From positions 124,001-188,000 of the forward strand of contig CAWARM010000007.1 in assembly GCA_963784425.1 (NCBI GenBank): a stretch of 64,000 nucleotides of DNA. Direction: 5' to 3'. This document shows positions 27,314-36,703 of this stretch, piece by piece. Both the position numbers and the translations under genes were made by a program. The stretch comes from SHZL01 sp963784425. Its GTDB lineage: Bacteria; Pseudomonadota; Gammaproteobacteria; Xanthomonadales; SZUA-36. The notes beneath the pieces were generated by a model, which was given only the letters and a program-made list of their open reading frames with translations, searched no databases and was not told the origin of the DNA. Numbering within the stretch: position 1 is the first letter of the stretch; the number at the start of each line of letters is the position of its first letter.

Positions 27314-28606
27314 TCAGCTAGCCCGGGTTTCGTTTTGCACGAACTGTGGAAACCGCGGCAGGAGCGCCGTCAGCACGGCGGCGAAACCGGTCAGGGCCGC
27401 GCTCAGGATAAGGATTTCCGCATAGGATCCGTAGGATTCAAACGCCATCCCGTAGGCAAGCGGGCCGAACGAAGTCCCGAACAGCAGTGCAGCGAACATG
27501 AGTCCGTACACTTCTCCGAACGACCGCAGACCAAAATAACGGGTTGTCAGGTAGGCAAGCAAGTCGACCTCGGCGCCAATGCTGAAGCCGATCAACACGG
27601 CGGCGAAGAACACCGGCATGCCCACGGTTCCTGCCGCCAGCACCGCGAGTCCAGCGGCCGAGAGCACGAAAGCGGACATGGCAATCATCGGCGCGAAATA
27701 ACGATCAACCAAAAAACCGACCACTACTCTAGCAATCATGATGGTCACGCCGACAGTGGCTGCGGCGAGCGCGGCATCCGCGCTGCTCATGCCGCGATCG
27801 CCAAGCATTGGCACGAGATGGGACAGAGCTCCATATAGACTGAACGAGAGAACGCAGAACACCAGGAACAGCTGCCAGAATACCCGGCTGCGCAGCACCT
27901 GTGAACGCGGCAAGCCCTGCTCGGTTGGCGCCGCAAGTGCGCCAGGGTCGGCGATCGCCCCGTCCGGATGCAGGCCCATGTCTCCCGGTCGCTCTCTCAG
28001 GCAAAGCCCAACAACGGGGGCGGCGATGAAGACAGTGATCGCCGCCAGCACGAAGTACCCCGTCCGCCAGCCCGAAGTGTCGATCAGGTATTGGATAAGT
28101 GGCGGCACATAGGCATAACCGAGGCCGCTGCCGGCGATGGCGAGACCGATCGCAAGACCGCGGTGACAGTCGAACCAGGTCGATATCGTGCGCATGTACG
28201 CCAGGTTGTTTGCACCTGCCCCGAGTGATCCAAGCAGGCTGTAGATCAGGTACAGCTGCCACAGTTCGCTAGCGAGCAGCGGCACCAGCGCGAGGCCCGC
28301 GCCGACGACAAGTATGGATGGCACCAGCACGGGGCGGCTCCCGTAACGGTCCACGAGACGTCCGACGATGGGAAGGGACAGCGCCAGCGTTCCGGTGAAA
28401 AACGTCAGCGCGAGGCTCACCTCGGCGCGATCCCATCCGAATTCGACACCGAGCGGTATGATGAACAATCCGAGGGACCCGAATACAAACTGGCCCGGGC
28501 TCGTCGAGAGACCGATGCCTGAGGCAAGCACGATCCACCAGCCATAGAAAATCGGGCGCCCGCCCGCGACACCCTCTGCGCGAGGCGGTCCCGGGGTTTG
28601 GCTCAA
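27314..28606 (-). CDS. MFS transporter, monocarboxylate/oxalate-formate type
   Basis: About 430 residues with 12 membrane segments. It starts with GRPIFYGWWIVLASGIGLS, the GWW motif typical of monocarboxylate-porter-like MFS proteins, and has GRLVDRYGSRPVL between helices 2 and 3. The open frame continues upstream, but the lyase stop overlaps a TTG at 28606 (gaTTGAgc), so a TTG start coupled to the lyase is the simplest choice. It probably moves an organic acid substrate or product across the inner membrane. Confidence 0.8.
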   Translation of the reverse strand: MSQTPGPPRAEGVAGGRPIFYGWWIVLASGIGLSTSPGQFVFGSLGLFIIPLGVEFGWDRAEVSLALTFFTGTLALSLPIVGRLVDRYGSRPVLVPSILVVGAGLALVPLLASELWQLYLIYSLLGSLGAGANNLAYMRTISTWFDCHRGLAIGLAIAGSGLGYAYVPPLIQYLIDTSGWRTGYFVLAAITVFIAAPVVGLCLRERPGDMGLHPDGAIADPGALAAPTEQGLPRSQVLRSRVFWQLFLVFCVLSFSLYGALSHLVPMLGDRGMSSADAALAAATVGVTIMIARVVVGFLVDRYFAPMIAMSAFVLSAAGLAVLAAGTVGMPVFFAAVLIGFSIGAEVDLLAYLTTRYFGLRSFGEVYGLMFAALLFGTSFGPLAYGMAFESYGSYAEILILSAALTGFAAVLTALLPRFPQFVQNETRAS

Positions 28607-30009
28607 TCGCTTGCCGACACGGGCATCATTTCGCCCAGGAACAGCGTGCGGTACTTGATCGTGGCGTAGCGCTTGACCTTGAAACCGCTGAGTTGCTCGC
28701 GGTTTGCGTGCACCTCCCCGGCAACCGCCGCAATATACTCCATGTGCCGCGAGGTATAGACCCGCCGCGGGACTGCAAGCCGCACGAGATCGACCTCCGG
28801 AAAGGCCAGCACTTCGCCGGTCTCGGCATCGCGCTTGCTGAACGCCAGGTTGCCCAGCTCGCAAGCGCGGATACCTCCCTCGACGTACAGCGCCGTCGTG
28901 ATGGCAATACCGGGATAATGCTCGGGCGCAATGTGCGGGCAAAACCGCTGGGAGTCGATCCACACGCCGTGTCCGCCCACCGGCGTAGTGATGGGCACGC
29001 CCGCGGCCTGCAAGCACTCGCCAAGGTATCGCACCTGCCCGATGCGATATGCGAGGTAGCGCTCGTCGACGCCTTCTCTCAGCCCCACTGCCAGGGCCTC
29101 AAGGTCCCGTCCCGCCATGCCGCCATAGGTCGCGTAGCCCTCCCACATCAGCGTATAGGACTGCATGTGCTCGTACAGCGTGTCGTCGTTGATCCCGACA
29201 AAACCGCCGATATTCACCAGTCCGTCCTTTTTCGCGGACATGACGCAGCCATCGCTCAGCGCCGTCATCTCGCGGATGATTTCGACGATGGACTTGGCGC
29301 TGTAGCCGGGTTCGCGCTGTTTTATGAAAAACGCGTTCTCGGAAATCCTGGCTGCGTCGAGGATCACGGGCAGGCCATGCCGCCCGGCAATTTCGCGCAC
29401 CTCCCGGAGATTCTGCATGGAGACCGGCTGGCCGCCATTGTTGTTGCAGGTAACTGTAACCATGACGAAGGGGATATTGTCGCGGCCGACCTCGAGGATC
29501 AGGGCTTCCAGTTTGTCGGTGTCGAGATTGCCTTTGAACGGGTGGCTGCTCTCTGGCCTCTTGCCCTCGTCGATGACCAGGTTGGCCATGATCCCACCCG
29601 AGGCGGCGACCCGATCGGGTGAGAAGTGCATATTGTTTGGCACCGTCTGCCCTGGTTTGATCATTGCCATGAAAAGGGTCTTCTCTGCGCCACGTCCCTG
29701 GTGTGCCGGCAGGAAATACCGGTAGTCATAGATCTCCTTCAGCGCAGCCTCAAGGTGAAACCAGCTCGGTGCCGAAGCATAGGCCTCGTCGCCCAGCATG
29801 ATCGCCGCCCACTGCGCATCGCTCATGGCCGAGGTGCCGCTGTCGGTCAACAGGTCAACGAAGACCGTGTCGGAGTGAATCTTGAACACGTTGTAGTGCG
29901 CGCCGCGAATGATCGCCTGGCGCTCCTCGCGCGTGAGCACCTTGATGGGGGAAACGCTCTTGATCCGGAATGGCTCAGGCTGTATCCGGTCGAAAATTGC
30001 ATCGCTCAA
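28603..30009 (-). CDS. PLP-dependent beta-eliminating lyase, tryptophanase-like
   Basis: 468 residues, full length, with GAAGGAG before the start. It follows the tryptophanase/tyrosine phenol-lyase family throughout (VDLLTDSGTSAMSDAQWAA; LPAHQGRGAEK; VMSAKKDGLVNIGGF, PLP lysine about 261). The Arg that defines tyrosine phenol-lyase is absent (the equivalent segment reads RACELGNLAF), so it is tryptophanase-like. The reaction would release an aromatic leaving group, pyruvate and ammonia. Its place in an acyl-CoA ligase/hydratase operon is unusual and suggests a different natural substrate. Confidence 0.85.
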   Translation of the reverse strand: MSDAIFDRIQPEPFRIKSVSPIKVLTREERQAIIRGAHYNVFKIHSDTVFVDLLTDSGTSAMSDAQWAAIMLGDEAYASAPSWFHLEAALKEIYDYRYFLPAHQGRGAEKTLFMAMIKPGQTVPNNMHFSPDRVAASGGIMANLVIDEGKRPESSHPFKGNLDTDKLEALILEVGRDNIPFVMVTVTCNNNGGQPVSMQNLREVREIAGRHGLPVILDAARISENAFFIKQREPGYSAKSIVEIIREMTALSDGCVMSAKKDGLVNIGGFVGINDDTLYEHMQSYTLMWEGYATYGGMAGRDLEALAVGLREGVDERYLAYRIGQVRYLGECLQAAGVPITTPVGGHGVWIDSQRFCPHIAPEHYPGIAITTALYVEGGIRACELGNLAFSKRDAETGEVLAFPEVDLVRLAVPRRVYTSRHMEYIAAVAGEVHANREQLSGFKVKRYATIKYRTLFLGEMMPVSASD

Positions 30010-30058
30010 TGTCTCACTCCTTCGTTGATAATCTTCCGCTGGCGGGCCCGCTGTTCAC

Positions 30059-30879
30059 TCACTTCTTCTTTTCGTAGCTGTCGCCGGCTCCGGTTTTAAT
30101 TTGCTTGTCTTTGAACTGTTGCAGCGCAATCTTGACCATCTCGCCTTCGCTCAGGAAGTAATTCTCATGGATGTGGGCCATCTCCAGTTCGATCGCCTCC
30201 CAGAACTGCATCCTGCGGGTCATGCGGCACATGGTCTTGGCGGTCTTATAGGCATTCGGGTGCTTGGCTGCGAGCCGGGTTACCATCTTCCACGACACCT
30301 CCTCGAGCTCTGCGTGTGGCACGACTTTCGACACCAGCCCCATGCGGAACGCCTCCGCTGCATCGATACGGTCACCGCTCAGGCACAGGTATTCGAAGTG
30401 CTTGGGTAGCAGGAAATTGGACACGGCCCAGGTGGTGCCACCCGCCGGAAAGTGCGCGAAGTTGATCTCCGACAGCCCGAACATGGCGCGATCGGAAGCA
30501 ATTGCGACGTCGCACAGGGACACCGGCACCACGCCACCGCCATAGCTGTGGCCATTGACCGCGGCAACGGTTGGCTTCGGCAGCCGGTAGAGTTTTGGTA
30601 CCACTCCAGGATCGGGTCCATCACCTTGCGGAAATTCGACGGGTCGGCCTGCTCCATGGTCTGCAGAAAAGAGAGGTCGAGATCCAGTCCGGCGGAAAAG
30701 CTGTCGCCGCTGCCGGTGAACAGCACGCCCCTGATCGCTTCGTCGCGCTCGACCTGGGCGAAAATCTCGAGCAGTTCCCGGTCCATCAGCGGAGTAAAGG
30801 CGTTTTTTTTCTCCGGCCGGTTGAGGCGAATGACTGCTATGTTTTCGCGGATCTCAAACAAAACCTGTTCATAGCTCAT
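30059..30879 (-). CDS. Enoyl-CoA hydratase, hydroxycinnamoyl-CoA hydratase/lyase-like (frameshifted)
   Basis: The N-terminal frame has the crotonase start (IRLNRPEKKNAF, GSGDSFSAGLDLDL). The second frame has KPTVAAVNGHSYGGGVVP and FGLSEINFAHFPAGG, ending QFKDKQIKTGAGDSY. The break near 30595 is one missing A in an A-run; adding it gives EWYQKLYRLPKPTVAAVNG and 273 residues. The FGLSEINF segment and the tail resemble 4-hydroxycinnamoyl-CoA hydratase/lyases, which cut the side chain to an aldehyde plus acetyl-CoA. Together with the ligase this would make a feruloyl/coumaroyl-type pathway; this is an inference. Confidence 0.75.
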
Positions 30880-30926
30880 GGATTTTCACTCCCTCAATGA
30901 ATGACCGTGGCGCACCCGACACCTGG

Positions 30927-31397
30927 TTACCGCGCGCGGCAGCGAAACATTGCCACCCGCTTTGTATCAAGCACCGGTTCCTCTTTCTGGTTGAGCAGGA
31001 CGTCATGAAAGGTTACGACGCCACGGTCGCCTTTGCTCGTGAGGCGCGTTTCGAGGACATCCGCTCGCGCGTGCAGGGTATCACCCGCCTGGACTGCATT
31101 CGGAACCGTGCAATGCAATTCGAGCAAGCCGATCTGGTTTTCCAGGATTCCGCGGCGCGTGAGCAGGCCGGCCAGCACGCCGATCGTCAATTCCACCGGC
31201 GCGATACGGGTCCCAAAAGAGGTCGTCTTGGCAAACTCCTCATCGATGAACAGCGGCTGGCAATGCCCGGTAATACCTACCGTCAGCACAATGTCGGTCT
31301 CCGTGACCGTGCGCGCGGCCGTAGCGATTCTCTGCCCGGCGCTGAAATCTTCAAAGCACCACCCCGAGCTTTCTACAACCGAAACTACTTCGTTCAT
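30927..31397 (-). CDS. MaoC-like hydratase/thioesterase-fold protein
   Basis: 156 residues from the Met at 31397 (MNEVVSVVES), with GGAG 10 bases upstream. Hot-dog-fold features: FEDFSAGQRIATAARTVTET at the start and DEEFAKTTSFGTRIAP in the hydratase-2 motif region, where a His is usual after the Asp; here the order is HCQPLFIDEEF. The likely role is hydration of an enoyl-CoA or a structural variant. Encoded between ligase and hydratase/lyase. Confidence 0.75.
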   Translation of the reverse strand: MNEVVSVVESSGWCFEDFSAGQRIATAARTVTETDIVLTVGITGHCQPLFIDEEFAKTTSFGTRIAPVELTIGVLAGLLTRRGILENQIGLLELHCTVPNAVQAGDTLHARADVLETRLTSKGDRGVVTFHDVLLNQKEEPVLDTKRVAMFRCRAR

Positions 31398-31457
31398 ACC
31401 GTGTTCTCCATGTGTTGAATTCGTGCACGGCGTCAAGCCCACGCTGTGCGGGACGCC

Positions 31458-32989
31458 TCAACTGCTTGCTCCATAGCGGCGCCGCAGTTCGCCCTTGAGC
31501 ACCTTGCCGGTAGCACTTTTCGGAAGCTCCTCTGCAAACGCTATTCGTCGCGGGATTTTGTAGCCGCCGATCACGCCCCGGCAATGCTGGATGAGATCGA
31601 CTTCGTCCGGGGGCTCTCCCGTCATTGGCACAATCACCGCAAACAGGGCCTCCCCATAGTGTTCATCGGGGATGCCGAAACCGCCACCTCGCGAACCCGC
31701 GGATGCTCGCACAATACGGCTTCAACTTCCGCCGTGTAAACGTTCTCGCCGCCGGTGATCACCATGTCTTTCTTTCTATCAAGCAAGTACAGATAGCCCG
31801 CTCCGTCTGTTCTTCCCACGTCCCCGGTATGGAACCAGCCATCGCGAAACACCTCCGCTGTTTCCCTGGGCAGGTTGAGATAGCCGCTGGTGACTTGGGG
31901 GCCGCGGACAACCACTTCACCGGGTTCACCCGCTGCGACCTCGTTCCCTTCATCGTCGACTATCTTTAAATCCGTGCCGGCGACCAGGTGGCCAACCGAG
32001 TCAAGGCGCTGCGTAATCTCCTCATTGGTGCGCCCGAGCTTTCCGATGGTCAGGATGGGCGAAGTTTCGGTAAGGCCGTAACCGTGCCAGATTTCAACTC
32101 CCGGAAAGCCATCCCGCGCCCTTCGGATCCAGCGAGGCGCCATGGGCGCCGAGCCGAAAATGAACTGCCGCAGGCTTGCTAGATCGTAGCTTGCGAACGC
32201 CTTGTCCTGAAGCATCATGGCAATGAGTGTCGGGGGCAGCATGGTGGCGGTCACCCGGTCCCGCGCTATTGCTCCAAGCACCGCTTGCCCAGATGGCTGC
32301 TTGAGAAAGCACTGCGCCGCTCCTGCTACGATGTATGCATTCGCCACCAGAGCGGCCGAGTGGAACATGGGGGCGACATGCAAGTAGAGGTCGTCTTCAC
32401 GAGGACCCATTTCTGCAGCGATCTGCAGGGCATTTGTTGCAAGGTTTCGATGACTAAGACGCACACCCTTGCTGCGGCCGGTGGTTCCCCCGGTGTAGAG
32501 CAGTAACGCATCTTCGTCTTCAGCAGCATCATGCGCGGCCACGACTTCGGCGTCGCCCAGGAGCGATTCGTATTGCGGCCACTCGACCCTGGCTGTCCGG
32601 CTCGCAAGATAGAGCAGTCTGTTTCTCCATGGCGCAAGCGCTCTGCGTTCCAGGAGATCGATGAACTCGTCCTCCAAGACCAGGATTTTGCATTGCGCAT
32701 CGTCCAGTATGAATTGGATCTCTGGCGGCGCGAGGCGATGGTTGATGGGTACCGCCACCGCTCCGAGGCAGTAGCCCGCGTTCAGCAACTCTGAAAAGCG
32801 GAAGGAATTCCGGCCAATGAGCCCAAAGCGATCGCCCTTTCGCAGTCCCATCTCCCGAAGCACGCCGGCCGCGCGCGATATGCGATCACCGAATTCGGTC
32901 CAGGAAAAGCTCAATTCCTCATCGCGCACGGCCAGCCGATGACCATGCAGCCGAATGGTTCGAGCAAGAAGTGAGGTCATCGATAGCAC
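31458..32989 (-). CDS. AMP-dependent acyl-CoA ligase (frameshifted)
   Basis: The main frame has the adenylation motif LLYTGGTTGRSKG, the A5 motif WHGYGLTETSP and the hinge LLDRKKDMVITGGENVYTAE. Near 31680 the frame breaks, and the next frame supplies GIPDEHYGEALFAV and the catalytic C-terminal Lys motif PKSATGKVLKGELRR. Corrected length is about 510 residues. It activates a carboxylic acid to its CoA thioester and is the first gene of the minus operon running to 27314. The start may be GTG 32989 or ATG 32980. Confidence 0.85.
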
Positions 32990-33031
32990 TGGTTTCTCTT
33001 TACTTCCCCAATGGAGCGCGCCAACAATTGA

Positions 33032-33090
33032 TCAGTATGCTGATAGTATGAAACGGGAGTTCGCAAGTCAATAATTTATCAGTAGGCTGA
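33032..33090. promoter_or_regulatory. Pair of TCAG-N4-CTGA inverted repeats
   Basis: TCAGTATGCTGA at 33032-33043 (extending to ATCAG-TATG-CTGAT) and TCAGTAGGCTGA at 33079-33090 lie 47 bp apart, upstream of the acyl-CoA ligase start at 32989. Two similar palindromes in a promoter suggest a dimeric repressor such as a MarR or TetR protein. The MarR gene at 26837 is the nearest candidate. Confidence 0.45.
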
Positions 33091-33162
33091 CATAGACTTT
33101 GCCTTCCATGGACCGGTCCGCATCTGAATGCAAGATCAGGTGGTCTTTTTTGTACTCAAAGC
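33088..33162 (-). pseudogene. Relic of a small membrane-associated protein gene
   Basis: The DNA aligns with 7693-7765 of the first small-protein gene with few substitutions, including the shared blocks CCATGGACCGGTCCG and TGTACTCAAA. Only the middle of the gene is present, with no start or stop. It is in the same orientation and position relative to the following cyclase fragment as the intact pair at 7564-8990. Confidence 0.8.
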
Positions 33163-33260
33163 GGTCTTGAGAATGGCCATGAAGTTACGGTAGATGACTT
33201 CAGTGCCGCTCTGAAGAAGCGGGGTATAGGCGATGCGGGCCGCGGTGATGCCGACTGACT
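33163..33260 (+). pseudogene. Relic of a cyclase-family hydrolase gene
   Basis: In frame it encodes LENGHEVTVDDFSAALKKRG and then IGDAGRGDA, matching residues LEKGYEITVDDFNAALKRQG onward of the intact cyclase (DNA 8496-8590). The rest of the gene is gone. It directly abuts the small-protein relic, so about 730 bp of the ancestral pair was deleted. From 33261 to 33422 I see nothing else that can be assigned. Confidence 0.8.
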
Positions 33261-33422
33261 GGCTGCTTTATTTTGCAAGGCTCATTGTGGACTCCATTAG
33301 CCCTGCCGAAATTCCGACAAGACCGTGCGCAATTTCCAATAGCAACGGTGCACGGTCGCCTGCAGGCTGCAATGCATGAGCCGGGCTCCTTCACTTGACG
33401 AATGTAGTCCATAGGATACAGT

Positions 33423-33726
33423 GTGGCCATGCGTGTCCAGAAGACGAAAACGATTCCCTACGATGTTGCGGCTCAATTGCGCACACCCGAGGAAATGGCC
33501 GAATACCTGGATGCCTGGCTGGCTGAGGCGCCGGAAGATGTTGCTGGAATCGCGCGTGCGCTGGGGGATATGGCGCGTGCGAAGGGAAGTCGGAGGCGGC
33601 GCTACCGGCGGCCCTCAGTCGACGTGAGCTGTAGAAAGCCTGAGCGAAGCAGGAATTCCCCGCCTCGTGAATGTATTCGAAAGTGGCAAGGCGTTGGGGC
33701 TTCGTTTACATGCAAAAGCGGCGTAG
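33423..33726 (+). CDS. HigA-like addiction-module antitoxin (two frame breaks)
   Basis: The first frame gives KTKTIPYDVAAQLRTPEEMA then EYLDAWLAEAPEDVAGIARA then LGDMARAKG, the start of the HigA-2/TIGR02684-type antidote family. After breaks near 33590 and 33632 other frames continue with SEAALPAALSRREL and SLSEAGIPRLVNVFESGKAL then GLRLHAKAA before a stop. The usual order (helix-turn-helix, then a KALGLRL tail) is thus complete, about 100 residues. GTG at 33423 or ATG at 33429 may be the start. No toxin gene of the matching family is adjacent, so it is orphaned or its partner was deleted. Confidence 0.6.
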
Positions 33727-33809
33727 CCAATCTTGAAGCAGCCACGCACCTCGTGGCCGTTCTCGGCGCGCGACCCGACACTGTCGGGTGCGCTGGAACC
33801 GCTTTTCGC

Positions 33810-34966
33810 TCATGACTTCCTCAGGCGGCCGGTTGCCTGGGCATAGTCAATGCGCTTTTGCAGCAACTTGGACATGTCTTCCGGCTCGTAACCGGCAGGC
33901 GGCGATAAATTGGCCGCGCGCGTACAGGTCATCGAAAACTTCCTTGCAGATGGTGATCTTGTCAGACAAAGTCTTGGGAGGATTACCTGAGGGGAAGCGA
34001 TTGGGTGGATAGATGGGCTTTTCGTATATTTGCCTGAACCCTTCGGTACGCACATCGACCCAGCAGTTGTGGTTAGTGCGGGTGCGATAGTGGCGCAGGG
34101 CTTCAATATCAATGGTCACCGCCAGCACTTGCTCCGCCGGGTAGGGCGCTTCGCGCAAGACCAATCCGGTGTAGTCGATGGCATAGGAATGCCCGGGGCA
34201 AAATGCCTTGGGGTAGTAGTCGTAATTGACCGAGCCCCAGTTGGAACCCAGCAGGTAGCACATATTGTCATGCGCACGGGTGCGGCGGGTAAACATCCAG
34301 AAATCCCAGGGCGGGGAAACGCCTTCAAACTCCTGGATGGCGCCGGGATGGCAAATCACCTCTACCCCGTTGTACCCGAGAGCGCGCGAAACTTCGGGGG
34401 TGCAGCCGTCGTGGCAGGTCATGGTGCCCAGCTTGCCGATTTCGGTATCGATGACCGGGAACAGGTTCTTGATATCGCCGCCCAGTTTCTCGCAGTATTC
34501 GTCAAAAATATCGTGCGGGCTGGTGCCAAGGCCGATGGAGGCCGGGATGTGCCACTTGTGATATTTCAACACCACCTCGCCGGTAGGGCCTACGATGAAA
34601 TTGGTGTTGAACCAGCGATCGGGAAATTCAGGGACCATTTCCATGACGCCGCCGCCGCAGATATACAGGCCATACTCTTTGGCAATGTCTCCCGAGCTGA
34701 TCTATTTCCGGGCCGGGAATGGTGACGGCTTTCTTCATGGCATCCGCAATGCCGGTTTCGCCTTTGCCCGGGGTGCCGACGCCCTGCAGGAAGTATTCCG
34801 GCAAGACCACCAGCCGCACGGGTACTTCCCAGAAATAGCCAACGCCAAAATGGATCAGGTTTTTCACCCGGTCGAGGTTCTGCTGGATGCCTGCGCGGTC
34901 ACTGACCACGGTTACTTCGGGCTGCACGATCAGCGCGGTATAGGGTTCTACTCTTTCTCTTGCCAT
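33810..34966 (-). CDS. Nitrilase-superfamily amidohydrolase (copy 2, frameshifted)
   Basis: Paralogue of the protein at 13707, sharing LPEYFLQGV, KYHKWHIP, TCHDGCTPEVSRAL and RAHDNMCYLLGSNWG, so the Glu-Lys-Cys triad is intact. The start at 34966 is supported by AGGTGA. Breaks near 34690 and 33905 (each one extra base) separate three frames; correction gives 384 residues, one more than copy 1. It acts on an unknown amide or nitrile. It is downstream of its FAD oxidoreductase partner, with the hairpin repeat 34985-35061 between them. Confidence 0.8.
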
Positions 34967-34984
34967 TTCGGTCACCTGTTGAAT

Positions 34985-35061
34985 GGGGTCAGAGCCCTTT
35001 TCCCGGGCCCATTCCCTCGTTGTGTTGTGTGAGGACTGCCCGGGAAAAGGGCTCTGACCCC
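34985..35061. repeat. Perfect 24-bp inverted repeat (GGGGTCAGAG-type hairpin element)
   Basis: The arms at 34985-35008 and 35038-35061 are perfectly complementary around a 29-base loop. They begin with GGGGTCAGAG, as in the element at 1561-1679, but the inner part (CCCTTTTCCCGGG) differs. It is inserted between two co-directional operon genes. The stem could attenuate transcription into the nitrilase gene. No transposase is linked to it. Confidence 0.8.
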
Positions 35062-35075
35062 TTTAAAAATCACCA

Positions 35076-36660
35076 TTAAAAATCAAAATCATCATCGGTT
35101 TCGCGCACGCCGAGATCCAGCAGGATTTCATCCGCCGTAATAGTGCCCATGCCGCAGATGGCGCCGCCGGGATGACAGGAAGGGCCGGTCATGTAGAGGT
35201 TCTTCAGCGGGCCGCGGTAGTTGGAATAATTCGGAAACGGGCGAAATGCCCCCATCTGCGCCAGGGTGCGCTCGCCACCGGTGGTGACGCCGCGATAGAA
35301 ACACAGGTTGGCCCGTTCCAGGCTGGGCCCGGTTTCCACATACTCGGCCATGATATTGTCCGGCGTCATGTTGGTGGTGTAATTTTGCAACTGCTTGAGT
35401 AGCACATTGCGACAGTAATCCGGGCCTACGACTTCCCAGTCTTCCCCGCTGGCGAGGTCAACCGGGACGAAGGTATCCATGATCAGGGTATGCTTGCCGG
35501 CGGGTGCCCGGGTCGGGTCCATGGTGGTCCATGCAGCGGTCCACAGGAACGGGTCACTCGGCGCCTTCCCGGCGGCAATCTCGAGATACTGGCGGTCGAT
35601 GTCGGCCATATTGCCGAATATGCGCTGGAATGCGGTCTTGTTCATGTCCGCGCCCGCCTTGAAGTTTGGCGCCTCGTGCAGCGCATAGTGCATGCGCGCA
35701 ATCGTAATATCGCCAAACTTGAATTTACGCACCATGTCCTTGAAGCCCGGTGGTAATTCGTCGTCTGCAAATCCTTTCAGGTAGGTCTGGTAGGGGTCCA
35801 GTCCGCTTACCACCGCACGCCTTGCAAGGATTTCTTCACCGCTGTCCAGTTGGAATCCGCGACAGGTGCCGTTCTCACAGATGAATTTGCTGACGGTGGC
35901 GCCGGTTCGAACGGCACCGCCGTTGGCTTCGACGTAGCGCTTCAAGGACTCCGACAGCATGCCGCTTCCGCCCTCGGGAATGGATTGCCCGAAATAGTGG
36001 ATGCTGGGGATCATCACGTAGAACCCGGATGCCGTGCCGAGCTGATCGGGCAGGGTCTGCGGCGCCATCGCCCAGCCCAGATATGAAAGCGCGCACGTGG
36101 TCGTTTTCAAAGTTTTCCAGCGTGAACTGCCGGGAGCTCAGTTGATAATTGCGTAAACGCTTCAGGCCTTCCGGGTTTCGCTCCAGGCCCTGGAACAAAT
36201 AGCTCGGTGGCGCCGGCGGCGAAAACATGGCCTTGACCACACCATCCTTGATTTCGCCGAACTCCTCATAGATCTCACGATAGCGGCGGGCGTCTGCACG
36301 GGAATAGGCAGCGATGGTGTCGCAGGTCTTGTCGACATCCTTGTACACGATGATGCCTTCGCCTTCGTACTTGTTGGGATGGCCGGTGATGTGATCCTCC
36401 GACCAGATGTATTTCAAACCATGCTTTTCCAGTTCAGGGCGCAGCTTTTCAAAGGCCGGGTTGAGGTGGATCCAGACATGCGATGAGCCAAAGGGGTCGT
36501 GCTTGAATCCGGGCAAGGTCAGTTCCCGGGTCAGGCAACCACCGCCCACCCAATCGTTGCGTTCGGCGACCAGCACCTTCAAGCCCTCGCGCACCAGCAT
36601 CGCGGCGCAAATCAGGCCGTTGTGGCCGCCCCCGGCAATGATTACGTCATAGTCAGCCAT
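35076..36660 (-). CDS. Phytoene-desaturase-like FAD oxidoreductase (copy 3, frameshifted)
   Basis: The N-terminal frame has VIIAGGGHNGLICAAMLVRE and AERNDWVGGGC; the C-terminal frame ends NLYMTGPSCHPGGAICGMG. The break near 36095 is one extra base; corrected length is about 527 residues. It shares family blocks with the copies at 14894 and 20535 (GFKHDPFGSSHVWIHLNP; FSPPAPPSYL). It lies 43 bp downstream of mannonate dehydratase and upstream of the second nitrilase, so the three genes probably form one operon. Confidence 0.83.
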
Positions 36661-36703
36661 GGCAATTAAACGCCCGTCTGTCCATACACTTGGCCCATGC
36701 GCC

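Noticed and set aside
28603..30009. Annotation as tyrosine phenol-lyase
   Set aside because: The characteristic Arg segment is replaced by RACELGNLAF, closer to tryptophanases.
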